Positions 1 to 9,502 of a stretch of DNA of 64,000 nucleotides are shown here, piece by piece. The position numbers and the translations under genes were made by a program. The notes beneath the pieces are model-generated. The model saw only the letters and a list, made by a program, of their open reading frames with translations, did not search any database and was not told where the DNA came from. Every line of letters begins with the position of its first letter. The stretch's first letter is position 1. Origin of the DNA: Salmonella enterica subsp. houtenae serovar Houten (GTDB lineage Bacteria; Pseudomonadota; Gammaproteobacteria; Enterobacterales; Enterobacteriaceae); the NCBI GenBank assembly GCA_900478215.1, contig LS483478.1, positions 2,728,001 through 2,792,000 on the forward strand. Direction: 5' to 3'.

Positions 1-359
1 CATTGAAAAGCGGCGAATTGATCTGGTATGCGCCGGACCACGATTATGGCCCGCGCGCCAGCGTTTTTGTACCGCTATTCGCCGTCGACCAGGCCGCCAC
101 GACCTCCGGTACCTGGATGCTCGCGCGCATGTCTAAAGCCTGTATTATCCCCTTCGTGCCTCGTCGTAAACCCGATGGAAAAGGCTACGAACTGATCATT
201 CTTCCTGCGGAATATTCGCCTCCGCTGGAGAGCGCCGAAGCGACTGCCGCGTGGATGAATAAGATTGTTGAGCAGTGCATTATGATGGCGCCAGAGCAGT
301 ATATGTGGCTGCATCGCCGCTTTAAAACTCGCCCTGAAGGCGTACCGTCGCGCTATTGA
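1..359 (+). CDS. lpxL: Lipid A biosynthesis lauroyl acyltransferase LpxL (HtrB), C-terminal part
   Basis: This is the 3' part of a gene that starts before the window; 118 complete codons remain before the TGA at 357-359. The residues (WYAPDHDYG near the start, MLARMSKA, and the end LHRRFKTRPEGVPSRY) match the C-terminal half of enterobacterial LpxL, an inner-membrane enzyme that transfers laurate from acyl-ACP to Kdo2-lipid IVA. The full protein is about 306 residues, so the catalytic HX4D motif lies outside. The TTG at base 3 is an internal codon, not a start. A terminator follows directly and mdtG is next on the same strand. Confidence 0.93.
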   Translation, partial: LKSGELIWYAPDHDYGPRASVFVPLFAVDQAATTSGTWMLARMSKACIIPFVPRRKPDGKGYELIILPAEYSPPLESAEATAAWMNKIVEQCIMMAPEQYMWLHRRFKTRPEGVPSRY

Positions 360-363
360 CAGG

Positions 364-389
364 ATTGCAGCCGTCAGGCTGCAATTTTT
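364..389 (+). terminator. Intrinsic terminator after lpxL
   Basis: A 9-bp perfect stem (ATTGCAGCC / GGCTGCAAT) closes a 4-base loop and is followed by a run of T, five bases after the lpxL stop codon. Confidence 0.85.
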
Positions 390-507
390 CCCCTCTTTTA
401 GCTTTAAAAGCTCCCCACATTGCGAGGCTGGTAAGGTCGGCGCATAATTAGTACGCTTATAATTAAATTGATGATAGCGCGAACCGCGCATCATACTGTG
501 GAACGCT

Positions 508-1722
508 ATGTCACCCTCTGATGTCCCCATAAACTGGAAACGCAATCTCACCGTTACCTGGCTGGGCTGTTTTTTAACCGGCGCGGCATTCAGTCTGGTC
601 ATGCCTTTTCTCCCTCTCTACGTTGAGCAGCTCGGCGTTACAGGCCATAGCGCGCTCAACATGTGGTCCGGGCTGGTCTTTAGTATTACGTTCCTCTTTT
701 CAGCTATCGCTTCCCCTTTTTGGGGCGGTCTGGCGGATCGTAAAGGGCGTAAGATCATGCTGTTGCGTTCCGCTCTCGGCATGGCCATTGTGATGCTGTT
801 AATGGGCATGGCGCAAAATATCTGGCAGTTTCTGATCCTCCGCGCGTTATTAGGTCTTCTGGGCGGATTTATTCCCAACGCCAATGCGCTCATCGCCACT
901 CAGGTGCCGCGTCACAAAAGCGGCTGGGCGTTAGGGACGCTCTCTACTGGCGGCGTCAGCGGCGCTCTGCTTGGCCCACTTGCGGGCGGACTGCTCGCCG
1001 ACCATTACGGCCTTCGCCCGGTCTTTTTTATTACCGCCAGCGTTTTGTTTATCTGTTTTCTGCTCACCTTCTTTTTTATTCGCGAGAATTTCCTGCCGGT
1101 GAGCAAAAAAGAGATGCTTCACGTTCGGGAAGTGGTCGCCTCGTTAAAAAATCCCCGCCTGGTGTTAAGTCTGTTTGTCACCACGCTGATTATTCAGGTG
1201 GCGACGGGGTCTATTGCGCCCATTCTGACACTCTATGTGCGCGAACTCGCGGGAAATGTCAGTAATATTGCGTTCATTAGCGGGATGATAGCTTCCGTTC
1301 CCGGTGTGGCGGCACTACTTAGCGCCCCCCGACTCGGCAAGCTCGGCGACAGAATTGGCCCGGAAAAGATCCTTATCGTCGCGCTGATTATTTCCGTATT
1401 GCTACTGATTCCAATGTCTTTTGTGCAAACGCCGTGGCAGCTCGCGCTATTGCGGTTTCTGCTTGGCGCGGCGGATGGCGCGCTGCTGCCAGCCGTACAA
1501 ACCCTGTTGGTTTACAACTCGACTAATCAGATAGCCGGGCGCATATTCAGCTACAACCAATCTTTCCGCGATATCGGCAACGTCACCGGCCCTCTCATGG
1601 GTGCCGCAATTTCCGCGAGCTATGGCTTCCGCGCCGTATTCTGCGTCACGGCAGGCGTCGTGCTGTTCAATGCTATCTATTCATGGAACAGCTTACGACG
1701 GCGCAGACTGGCAACGGAATGA
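508..1722 (+). CDS. mdtG: MFS multidrug efflux transporter MdtG (YceE)
   Basis: A 404-residue, very hydrophobic protein with the major-facilitator layout of about 12 membrane segments. The MFS motif A (GGLADRKGRK) lies at about residues 73-82 between segments 2 and 3. It closely resembles E. coli MdtG (408 residues), a proton-driven inner-membrane pump linked to fosfomycin and deoxycholate resistance. The start is supported by GGAA five bases before the ATG. It stands alone between the lpxL terminator and msyB on the same strand. In E. coli the gene belongs to the mar/sox/rob regulon; I did not confirm a box here. Confidence 0.94.
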   Translation: MSPSDVPINWKRNLTVTWLGCFLTGAAFSLVMPFLPLYVEQLGVTGHSALNMWSGLVFSITFLFSAIASPFWGGLADRKGRKIMLLRSALGMAIVMLLMGMAQNIWQFLILRALLGLLGGFIPNANALIATQVPRHKSGWALGTLSTGGVSGALLGPLAGGLLADHYGLRPVFFITASVLFICFLLTFFFIRENFLPVSKKEMLHVREVVASLKNPRLVLSLFVTTLIIQVATGSIAPILTLYVRELAGNVSNIAFISGMIASVPGVAALLSAPRLGKLGDRIGPEKILIVALIISVLLLIPMSFVQTPWQLALLRFLLGAADGALLPAVQTLLVYNSTNQIAGRIFSYNQSFRDIGNVTGPLMGAAISASYGFRAVFCVTAGVVLFNAIYSWNSLRRRRLATE

Positions 1723-1803
1723 TTTTTGCGCTTTCATACTTGCAATATCACAGAATCAGCTATTCTTTCCCTAAATACCTCATCAAATCAAAGGGAGACA
1801 CTG

Positions 1804-2178
1804 ATGACCATGTATGCCACGCTGGAAGAAGCTATTGATGCAGCCCGGGAAGAATTTCTGGCTGACAATCCAGGCCTCGAACAAGATGAAGCGAATGTGC
1901 AGCAGTTCAATGTTCAGAAATATGTACTACAGGATGGGGACATCATGTGGCAGGTCGAATTTTTCGCCGATGAAGGTGATGATGGAGAATGTCTGCCGAT
2001 GCTGAGTGGTGAAGCCGCGCAAAGCGTGTTTGACGGTGATTATGATGAGATAGAAATCCGCCAGGAATGGCAGGAAGAGAATACCTTGCATGAATGGGAT
2101 GAAGGAGAATTCCAGCTTGAACCCCCGCTTGATACCGAGGAAGGCCGTACTGCGGCAGACGAATGGGATGAACGTTAA
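1804..2178 (+). CDS. msyB: Acidic protein MsyB
   Basis: A 124-residue, strongly acidic protein (dense in Asp and Glu, ending ADEWDER) that matches E. coli MsyB almost throughout. MsyB was found as a multicopy suppressor of protein-export mutants; its molecular role is not settled. The frame is open further upstream, but the ATG at 1804 is preceded by AGGGAG at proper spacing and begins MTMYATLEEA, the family N-terminus. The stop abuts that of the convergent yceK gene with no base between. Confidence 0.93.
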   Translation: MTMYATLEEAIDAAREEFLADNPGLEQDEANVQQFNVQKYVLQDGDIMWQVEFFADEGDDGECLPMLSGEAAQSVFDGDYDEIEIRQEWQEENTLHEWDEGEFQLEPPLDTEEGRTAADEWDER

Positions 2179-2418
2179 TTACTCATAAGGCCCGTGGTGG
2201 ATATCGAGCGGCAGTAGCAGTGTATCGAAGATCAGTGAGAAGGGCAGATCGAGGATAGTGATATAGCGCCATGCGGAATCACGAATATCCCACTGCACGC
2301 CAGGATAATACTGATTGCCGTGTCCCTGTCCGGGGATCGTTCTGCTGATAATACTGCCGCAGCCGCTCAGGGTAATCACCATTATGCTCACCGCGAATAT
2401 ACGCACCTGATACCTCAT
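2179..2418 (-). CDS. yceK: Putative outer-membrane lipoprotein YceK
   Basis: A 79-residue protein with a type II signal peptide ending in the lipobox LSGC, so Cys20 would be lipidated. The mature part (GSIISRTIPGQGHGNQYYPG, then a LDLPFSLIFDTLLLP stretch) matches E. coli YceK and the DUF1375 family. The function is unknown. It runs convergently into msyB and lies downstream of opgH on the same strand, separated from it by a terminator and a REP-like repeat. Confidence 0.88.
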   Translation of the reverse strand: MRYQVRIFAVSIMVITLSGCGSIISRTIPGQGHGNQYYPGVQWDIRDSAWRYITILDLPFSLIFDTLLLPLDIHHGPYE

Positions 2419-2426
2419 TTCACTAT

Positions 2427-2455
2427 AAAAATACCGGCATCACGCCGGTATTTTT
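2427..2455 (-). terminator. Terminator downstream of opgH
   Basis: An 8-bp stem (ATACCGGC / GCCGGTAT) with a 5-base loop is flanked by A and T runs, so it could end transcription in either direction. Its position suits the end of the opgGH transcript before yceK. Confidence 0.75.
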
Positions 2456-2469
2456 CACCTCACTCCAGA

Positions 2470-2493
2470 CCTGATAAGCGCAACGCCATCAGA
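2470..2493. repeat. REP-like palindromic repeat
   Basis: CCTGAT and ATCAG arms enclose a GC-rich centre (AAGCGCAACGCC), the general look of an enterobacterial REP element, placed in the opgH-yceK intergenic space. Confidence 0.5.
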
Positions 2494-2503
2494 CCTGAAG
2501 ACC

Positions 2504-5047
2504 TTATCCCGCTGACGATGTTCGTCCCTGTAACGCCTGCGGATTCAGGACGAGAGACTGATAATGGTTTACCCAGGAAGAGTATCTCTCTGGCGCATTC
2601 CAGACCCGATAGTGTAAACGCGCCATCGTCACCGGATCGCTGAGCAAAACTAGACGCCGATCGCGGTTCAGTTTTTCCGGCGTTTCGTTTAGCGCCTGCT
2701 CCACATGACGATCGCGGGCTATTTCCAGCACCTTACTGGCGCGGTGACGCGCGGTGGCCATCGCGGTAGCCAACGCATTCAGCGACGGGTTAAATACCGC
2801 ATGCATAAAGCCATCGTCCAGAATACGGCGGCGATTCATCTCCAGATATTTATCAGTATCGACCAACACCTGAGGCGGCGAATACTCTTCCGGGATCAGG
2901 AACAGCTTCCAGCGTTTGGTGCGTAATCCTACCGTTGAACGGCTGGAGATCACCGAAACAAATGGCGACAGAATCAGCGAAAAAACAATCGGCGCCAGCC
3001 AGAACAGAAAGCGTAAATCCAGCCATGCCATACCCACCGCCCAGACCAGCCCCAGCAGCAGTTGGGAGCCGTGACGCATAAAGGCTTCTCCCCACGGCGT
3101 AGAATCATCGTCGCGTTGCGGCGAGTTCCACACCACTTCCCAGCCGAGAAACGCGCTGACCACAAATACTGTATGAAACAGCATACGCACCGGCGCCAGC
3201 AACACGGAGAACAGCACTTCCAGCAACAGCGACAGCGTAACGCGCCAGAAACCGCCATACTCTTTGGTGCCTTTACACCAGATCAGCATGATGCTGAGCA
3301 GCTTCGGCAGGAACAGCAGCACCATTGTTGACGCAAACAGCGCGATTGCCAGCTCCGGACGCCACTGCGGCCAGACCGGAAAAAGCTGGCGCGGCTGAAG
3401 GAAATATTGCGGCTCCGTTAACGCATGAACGACTTGCAGAGCGGTAGAAAGCGCGAGGAACATAAACCACAACGGCGCGGACAGATATGACATTACCCCC
3501 GTCAGGAACACAGCGCGATGCACCGGGTGCATCCCTTTCACCAGAAACAGGCGGAAGTTCATCAGGTTGCCGTGACACCAGCGGCGGTCGCGTTTAAGCT
3601 CATCCAACAGGTTTGGCGGCAGCTCTTCATAGGAGCCGGGCAGATCGTAAGCGATCCAGACGCCCCACCCTGCCCGACGCATCAGCGCCGCCTCCACAAA
3701 GTCGTGGGAAAGAATCGATCCGGCGAATGAACCTTCTCCCGGCAGCGGCGCCAGAGCGCAGTGCTCAATAAACGGCTTCACGCGGATAATGGCGTTGTGC
3801 CCCCAGTAGTGCGACTCCCCCAACTGCCAGAAGTGCAGCCCGGCGGTAAACAGCGGCCCGTAGACACGGGTCGCGAACTGCTGGCAGCGAGCATACAGAG
3901 TGTCCATCCCCGACGCTTTCGGCGAAGACTGGATAATCCCGGCGTTTGGATTCGCTTCCATCAGGCGCACCAGACCGCTCAAACACTCGCCGCTCATCAC
4001 CGAGTCCGCGTCCAACACCACCATATAGCTGTACTGATTGCCCCAGCGGCGGCAAAAATCGTCAATATTGCCGCTTTTGCGTTTCATACGGCGGCGGCGG
4101 CGGCGGTAAAAAATTTGGCCTTCACCCTGCACTTCTGCGATAAGCTCCATCCATGCCTTTTGTTCCGCCACGCAGATATCCGGGTTATAACTGTCGCTAA
4201 GGATATAGACGTCAAAATGCGCGGCATTGCCTGTGGCTTTAACAGATTCCCAGGTCGCGCGCAGACCGGCGAAAACGCGGCTAACGTCTTCATTACAGAT
4301 AGGCATGATCAGCGCTGTCCGGTGTTCCGGATTGAGGGGCTCATCGCCAACCGTAGACGCGGAGATACTGTACTTATCGCGCCCGATAAGCAGTTGCAGG
4401 AAACCCATCAGCGCCGTCCAGAATCCGGCTGACACCCAGCAGAACAGCACGGCGAACAGAATCAGGATACCGGTTTGCAACACGTAGGGCAGGAGCTGCA
4501 TAAAGGAGACCCAAATATCCTGTCCCACCATATCCATAGGATTGATCAGCGCCCATCCCTGATAAGGCAGAATGGTCTTCATATACCAGGTCGCGACGAC
4601 GGTTTGCGCCAGAGTCAGAATCAACAGAATATAGCGACGTATCGTGCCGACGGTGCGCCATTTTTGCTCGCTCGCCTGCTCTTCTTTTGTCAGACGTGAA
4701 ACATAGCGCGGCGTGACATCCCGTCCACGCAGTCGATCCCAGAAACGGCTAACCGGGTTGGTTCTCCAGGGGTCGGGAAACATCGAAGAACGCGTCGCTT
4801 TTGGCATCGCCTGCAACTGATCACGGCCTTCATCATCTTTAATTAACTGCCCCTGAGCCAATGAATCCGGCCAGGCGTGTTCAAGGCGGGCTTTTACGGA
4901 ACCCTGCGGTGAATCGTCTTCTCGCGAGTAAGTCCGATGCTCGGCATCCAGCGCCTGATGCACGGCGCGGATGTCAGTTTTCGGCAATGCCGCTTTCTCA
5001 CTTTCTGAAAGCAACAATGCGTCAATATACTCAGTTGTTTTATTCAT
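2504..5047 (-). CDS. opgH: Osmoregulated periplasmic glucan glucosyltransferase OpgH (MdoH)
   Basis: An 847-residue inner-membrane family-2 glycosyltransferase that polymerises the beta-1,2-glucan backbone from UDP-glucose. There are two membrane segments around residues 140-220, then a cytoplasmic catalytic domain with LDADS (DxD type) and RDRRW (the QxxRW position). Several further segments lie in the C-terminal half. The start MNKTTEYIDA at 5047 matches the family; the frame is open upstream, but this ATG overlaps the opgG stop by 8 bp, which implies translational coupling. An (CGG)6 tract at 4089-4106 encodes six arginines. In E. coli the opgGH operon is induced at low osmolarity. Confidence 0.96.
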   Translation of the reverse strand: MNKTTEYIDALLLSESEKAALPKTDIRAVHQALDAEHRTYSREDDSPQGSVKARLEHAWPDSLAQGQLIKDDEGRDQLQAMPKATRSSMFPDPWRTNPVSRFWDRLRGRDVTPRYVSRLTKEEQASEQKWRTVGTIRRYILLILTLAQTVVATWYMKTILPYQGWALINPMDMVGQDIWVSFMQLLPYVLQTGILILFAVLFCWVSAGFWTALMGFLQLLIGRDKYSISASTVGDEPLNPEHRTALIMPICNEDVSRVFAGLRATWESVKATGNAAHFDVYILSDSYNPDICVAEQKAWMELIAEVQGEGQIFYRRRRRRMKRKSGNIDDFCRRWGNQYSYMVVLDADSVMSGECLSGLVRLMEANPNAGIIQSSPKASGMDTLYARCQQFATRVYGPLFTAGLHFWQLGESHYWGHNAIIRVKPFIEHCALAPLPGEGSFAGSILSHDFVEAALMRRAGWGVWIAYDLPGSYEELPPNLLDELKRDRRWCHGNLMNFRLFLVKGMHPVHRAVFLTGVMSYLSAPLWFMFLALSTALQVVHALTEPQYFLQPRQLFPVWPQWRPELAIALFASTMVLLFLPKLLSIMLIWCKGTKEYGGFWRVTLSLLLEVLFSVLLAPVRMLFHTVFVVSAFLGWEVVWNSPQRDDDSTPWGEAFMRHGSQLLLGLVWAVGMAWLDLRFLFWLAPIVFSLILSPFVSVISSRSTVGLRTKRWKLFLIPEEYSPPQVLVDTDKYLEMNRRRILDDGFMHAVFNPSLNALATAMATARHRASKVLEIARDRHVEQALNETPEKLNRDRRLVLLSDPVTMARLHYRVWNAPERYSSWVNHYQSLVLNPQALQGRTSSAG

Positions 5048-6575
5048 TGGCAGGTAACTGGTAGCTCCAGGTTTCACTTAGCGTCTGATCGGCATTCACC
5101 AATGCGGCACGCATTTCCGTGGTTTTCTTCGCGTCTTTGACTTTCACGCGCAGCATTAAACGCCAGCCTTTGGTGACCGGGTTATAGCGTACATTACTGT
5201 CAACGATTTCACCGTTATCGCCAATGCTGGTTTGCGCAGCGACAGGCGTATCCGGCGGCAGTTTTTTCATATCGGCGCCAACGAAATCCACCACGAAGGC
5301 AATTGTGCCGTCGGGCTGGCGAATCAGATTCGACTGTTTAACGTCGCCCGTCGAGCGGCGTGTTTGCAGCACCCAGGCATTATCCGGCGCATGAAGTTTA
5401 TCTTCATCGCGGCTGAAGGTCAGAGTGTATTTGAAGTTCATCTCCTTACCCGGTTCCGGCAGTTGATCCGGAGTCCAGTAAGCGACGATGTTATCGTTGG
5501 TTTCATCATTGGTCGGAATTTCAACCAGCTCAACCTTACCTTTGCCCCAGTCGCCTTTCGGGGTAATCCAGGCGCTTGGACGCAGGTCGTAGCGATCGTC
5601 TAAATCTTCAAAGCGCGAGAACTCGCGACCACGCTGCAACAGGCCGAATCCCTGAGGGTTTTCCATCGCATAGCTGCTCACAGCGAGGTGTTTTGGATTG
5701 TTCAGCGGACGCCAAATCCACTCGCCATTACCCGCATGAATGGATAAGCCGTTCGAGTCATGCAGTTCCGGACGATAGTTGGTCGTCGGCGACGGCTGGT
5801 TTGGCCCAAACAGGAACATACTGGTTAATGGCGCAACGCCCAGCTTGCCCACTTTATCACGCAGATAGACTTTTGACTGCACGTCCACCACGGTATCGCG
5901 GCCAGGAATGATCACAAAACGGTAAGCGCCAGTCGCGCGCGGAGAATCCAGTAATGCATAGACGGTCAAACGCTTATCGGTTGGTTTTGGACGCTCAATC
6001 CAGAACTCGCGAAAGCGGGGAAATTCTTCACCAGATGGTAAGGCGGTATCAATCGCCAGGCCGCGCGCAGATAAGCCATACACCTGGCCTGCGCCGATAA
6101 CGCGGAAATAGCTGGCGCCAAGCATACTGACGATTTCGTCGTTCTTATCTTTACTGTTGATGGGGTACAAGACTTTGAACCCGGCGAAGCCTAAATCTTT
6201 TACCGTGTCTTTATCGTGCTGAACATTGCCAAAATTGAAGTAATCCGGGCTGTATTTGATTCTTTTGACCGTCGTCGCCGTCACTTCGTTAATCTTGACC
6301 GGCGTATCGAAGTACATCCCCTGGTGGTAAAATTCGAGCTTAAATGGGGTCTTTAAGTTGTTCCAGTAGGCTTTGTCGCTGTTAAACTGGATCTGCTGAT
6401 AATCCGCATATTTCATGTCGCGGAAAACGGAGGGCAAGTTGCTTTTAGGCGCCTCATAGCCTTTCCCGGCTAAAGATTGAGCTTGTTTTGCCACGTCATC
6501 AATACTGAACGCCCAGCTTGATGATGCGTAGAGCGTTAACATAACAGCTGCGCCCAACCAACGCATTTTCATCAT
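5040..6575 (-). CDS. opgG: Periplasmic glucan biosynthesis protein OpgG (MdoG)
   Basis: A 511-residue periplasmic protein needed for osmoregulated periplasmic glucan synthesis, probably acting on backbone branching or release. A signal peptide ends ASSSWA with cleavage after residue 22. The sequence matches E. coli OpgG nearly throughout and ends QLPANE. The start used (MMKMRW) is the family's usual one; an in-frame ATG at 6593 (MKHKRQ) has a better, if distant, GGAAG upstream and would add six residues. The 3' end overlaps opgH by 8 bp. The 5' side faces opgC across about 270 bp of control DNA. Confidence 0.95.
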   Translation of the reverse strand: MMKMRWLGAAVMLTLYASSSWAFSIDDVAKQAQSLAGKGYEAPKSNLPSVFRDMKYADYQQIQFNSDKAYWNNLKTPFKLEFYHQGMYFDTPVKINEVTATTVKRIKYSPDYFNFGNVQHDKDTVKDLGFAGFKVLYPINSKDKNDEIVSMLGASYFRVIGAGQVYGLSARGLAIDTALPSGEEFPRFREFWIERPKPTDKRLTVYALLDSPRATGAYRFVIIPGRDTVVDVQSKVYLRDKVGKLGVAPLTSMFLFGPNQPSPTTNYRPELHDSNGLSIHAGNGEWIWRPLNNPKHLAVSSYAMENPQGFGLLQRGREFSRFEDLDDRYDLRPSAWITPKGDWGKGKVELVEIPTNDETNDNIVAYWTPDQLPEPGKEMNFKYTLTFSRDEDKLHAPDNAWVLQTRRSTGDVKQSNLIRQPDGTIAFVVDFVGADMKKLPPDTPVAAQTSIGDNGEIVDSNVRYNPVTKGWRLMLRVKVKDAKKTTEMRAALVNADQTLSETWSYQLPANE

Positions 6576-6846
6576 TTGTCGTTTATGTTTCATAATAAGT
6601 AAGCACTTCCCCCTTTGTGTGCTTATATCGATCCGATCCATTTTAATGGATAATCAGGCATTACGACAACTGAATCCAGGCTTTGTTCAGCGCGCTGGCT
6701 CATGGATTAAGCACCTCTCGCGCCTGTTTTCACTTTGCGTGCTTATCCTGGAGACAGGTTGTCGGAGTTGGTGTAGGGTTGCCATCGAATGTAACCATAA
6801 TTCGCCTTATGGATAAGGTGAAAAATCTGAGAATACGTGACCTTAT
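6576..6846. promoter_or_regulatory. Divergent opgG / opgC control region
   Basis: About 270 bp between the divergent opgGH operon and opgC. It must hold both promoters, including the osmotically controlled opgGH promoter known from E. coli. I could not assign individual boxes with confidence. Confidence 0.5.
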
Positions 6847-8001
6847 ATGAGCTCTGTACCCGCGCCGCGTGAATATTTTCTTGACTCTATCCGCGCATGG
6901 CTGATGTTGTTAGGGATTCCCTTTCATATCTCGTTGATCTATTCCACTCACAGTTGGCATGTCAATAGCGCCGCGCCATCGTGGTGGCTAACCCTGTTTA
7001 ACGATTTTATCCACGCTTTTCGTATGCAGGTGTTTTTTGTTATTTCTGGTTATTTTTCGTACATGTTATTTTTACGTTATCCGTTAAAGCGCTGGTGGAA
7101 AGTACGGGTAGAACGTGTGGGCATTCCCATGCTTACCGCGATCCCTTTGCTTACCTTGCCGCAATTTATCATGTTGCAATTTGTCAAAGAGAAAACAGCG
7201 AACTGGCATATGCTCTCTGCCTATGAAAAATATAATACGCTAGCGTGGGAACTCATTTCACATCTGTGGTTTTTACTGGTGCTGGTGATATTAACCACAG
7301 TCAGTATCGGGATTTTTACCTGGTTCCAAAAAAGGCAGGAAACAAGCAAGCCTCGTCCCGCCGCTATTTCACTGGCCAAACTTTCGCTTATTTTTTTTCT
7401 GCTGGGGGTGGCTTACGCCGCTATCAGGCGCATTATTTTCATCGTATATCCGGCAATCCTCAGTGACGGCATGTTCAATTTTATTGTGATGCAAACGCTA
7501 TTTTATGTGCCTTTTTTTATTCTCGGCGCGTTGGCCTTCATTCACCCCGATCTGAAAGCGCGCTTCACCACGCCCTCGCGCGGATGCACTTTAGGCGCTG
7601 CCGTTGCTTTTATCGCTTATCTGCTGAATCAACGTTATGGGAGCGGCGACGCCTGGATGTACGAAACCGAATCCGTGATTACGATGGTAATGGGGCTGTG
7701 GATGGTGAACGTGGTATTTTCACTGGGGCATCGCTTGTTAAACTTCCAGTCCGCGCGCGTCACCTATTTCGTGAATGCTTCGCTGTTTATCTATCTGGTG
7801 CATCATCCCTTAACGCTTTTCTTTGGCGCGTATATTACGCCGCATATCTCCTCCAACCTGATCGGGTTCTTGTGCGGGCTGATATTTGTCATGGGTATTG
7901 CGTTAATTCTGTATGAAATTCATTTACGCATCCCGCTCCTGAAATTTCTCTTTTCAGGTAAACCGCCTGTAAAACGAGAAAGACACGCCGCAATCGGGTA
8001 G
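6847..8001 (+). CDS. opgC: Glucan succinyltransferase OpgC (MdoC)
   Basis: A 384-residue polytopic membrane protein of the acyltransferase-3 family with about ten membrane segments. An early His (GIPFHISLIY) and an Arg-rich loop (KRWWKVRVER) are typical of the family. It matches E. coli OpgC, which adds succinyl groups to periplasmic glucans. The ribosome-binding site is weak, but MSSVPAPREYFLDS aligns with the family N-terminus. It is divergent from opgGH and convergent with clsC, with only 16 bp between the two stops. Confidence 0.95.
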   Translation: MSSVPAPREYFLDSIRAWLMLLGIPFHISLIYSTHSWHVNSAAPSWWLTLFNDFIHAFRMQVFFVISGYFSYMLFLRYPLKRWWKVRVERVGIPMLTAIPLLTLPQFIMLQFVKEKTANWHMLSAYEKYNTLAWELISHLWFLLVLVILTTVSIGIFTWFQKRQETSKPRPAAISLAKLSLIFFLLGVAYAAIRRIIFIVYPAILSDGMFNFIVMQTLFYVPFFILGALAFIHPDLKARFTTPSRGCTLGAAVAFIAYLLNQRYGSGDAWMYETESVITMVMGLWMVNVVFSLGHRLLNFQSARVTYFVNASLFIYLVHHPLTLFFGAYITPHISSNLIGFLCGLIFVMGIALILYEIHLRIPLLKFLFSGKPPVKRERHAAIG

Positions 8002-8017
8002 TTTTCCGCGCGCGGGT

Positions 8018-9502
8018 TCAAAGCAGCCATTCAACAGGTAAAATTGCCGCCAAGCGTACCAGAACTCGCTGCCAGAAACGTGTAGCGGGTTCTTTCTTTA
8101 ACACCTTTTCCTCTTCTTGCTGACGATCGATCCAGTTAATTCGTCCCCAGCGATCCAGTCGCAGTTGCCAGGCCGCATCGCGTTGGCTCTGTGTAAAACG
8201 CTTATGGATAAGCGTCGCCAGCGTTTCACTTTCAATGACAAAGCCCATTTCAGTATTTAAAAGCGTTGAACGGGGATCAAAATTAAGCGACCCGATAAAC
8301 ACCTTACTACCATCAATACTGAACGTTTTCGCATGTAAGCTGGAACCTGAGTTCCCGGTGAGTCCGCGATCATGTACGGCGGTTTCATGTTCGCGGGTCG
8401 GTTTCAGTTCGTAGAGCTCCACGCCATAGCGCAGTAATTTCTTTCGCCAGCGCGCGTACCCTGCGTGAACGACCGCCACATCGTTTGCCGCCAGGGAGTT
8501 AGTTAAGATGGCGATCTTCACGCCCTTCCTGACCAGATTAAGCAACTGCGCTACGCCTGCGCGCGTAGGGACAAAGTAAGCGGAAATAATGTCGATACGC
8601 TCCGTCGGCGAGCCCATCACCTCAAATAATCGCTGCGGAAGAAGCGAATGGCGTTGCGCCTTCCCCTCGCCTTTAGAAGGGTCATCGCTAAGCAACCGTG
8701 TTTTTGCCCAAATCAGCGGCAACGTTCCGCGATCCAGATCTGCCATAAACTGACTGGTTTCCAGCTTATGCAGATAGCGGCGGGTGATCTCATCGTTATA
8801 CCAGGATTCGGGAAGTTCGATACGCTGCGTCAGTTCCTGCTCAGAAAGGGATAATACTTGCTGCAATGTCGACACTGAACTACAGCGCCAGTAACGTTCA
8901 AAATCATTGGCGACATCATTGACCACAGGGCCAATGGCCATCACGTCCAGATCGGAAAATAGCGGCTCCTCGCCAGCGCCGAAATAGGCATCGCCGATGT
9001 TGCGCCCACCGACCAGCGTCACTACGCCGTCGGCAGTGTAACTTTTATTGTGCATCCGCCGATTCAGCCGCGCAAAATCGGTCAAATATCCCAGCGCGCG
9101 AAGCGTACGAAAAGAGAAAGGATTAAACAGACGAACTTCGATATTGGGATGGCTATCCAGCAAGCGCAACGTATCATCCAGACCGGGCGTATTGTTATCA
9201 TCCAGCAACAGACGAACATGAACGCCGCGCTTCGCCGCCGACAGCAGTACCGAAAAGAGCAGCCGCCCGGACATATCGTCTTCCCAAATATAATACTGCA
9301 CATCCAGCGTCCGCGCCGCCATTTCGGTCAGGCGATAGCGGGCGGCAAAAGCGTCCAGACTGTTATCCAGCGCAAGAATGCCGCACTCTCCGGGATGACG
9401 TGCGCATAGCGGTTCAACGGCACGTTCCAGGCGTGTTTTATCAGGCAGGGTCGTCGCCTTGCTGAGTAAGTAATCTTGCGTAAAGCCGGGCAGTTTCTTC
9501 AT
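8018..9502 (-). CDS. clsC: Cardiolipin synthase C (YmdC)
   Basis: A phospholipase-D superfamily protein with two HKD motifs, HNKSYTAD and HAKTFSID, each followed by a GG or GS turn. It matches E. coli ClsC, which makes cardiolipin from phosphatidylethanolamine and phosphatidylglycerol and works best with YmdB co-expressed. The start is uncertain: MKKLPGF at 9502 gives 494 residues and overlaps ymdB by 62 bp, whereas E. coli ClsC (about 473) begins further in, where this sequence offers only a CTG. No strong Shine-Dalgarno is visible. It shares an operon with ymdB. Confidence 0.92.
   Translation of the reverse strand: MKKLPGFTQDYLLSKATTLPDKTRLERAVEPLCARHPGECGILALDNSLDAFAARYRLTEMAARTLDVQYYIWEDDMSGRLLFSVLLSAAKRGVHVRLLLDDNNTPGLDDTLRLLDSHPNIEVRLFNPFSFRTLRALGYLTDFARLNRRMHNKSYTADGVVTLVGGRNIGDAYFGAGEEPLFSDLDVMAIGPVVNDVANDFERYWRCSSVSTLQQVLSLSEQELTQRIELPESWYNDEITRRYLHKLETSQFMADLDRGTLPLIWAKTRLLSDDPSKGEGKAQRHSLLPQRLFEVMGSPTERIDIISAYFVPTRAGVAQLLNLVRKGVKIAILTNSLAANDVAVVHAGYARWRKKLLRYGVELYELKPTREHETAVHDRGLTGNSGSSLHAKTFSIDGSKVFIGSLNFDPRSTLLNTEMGFVIESETLATLIHKRFTQSQRDAAWQLRLDRWGRINWIDRQQEEEKVLKKEPATRFWQRVLVRLAAILPVEWLL

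Noticed and set aside
75..602. 175-codon minus-strand ORF over lpxL and mdtG
   Set aside because: It crosses the lpxL terminator and overlaps two well-supported genes.
3761..4432. 223-codon plus-strand ORF
   Set aside because: Antisense to opgH; Ala/His/Arg-rich low-complexity sequence.
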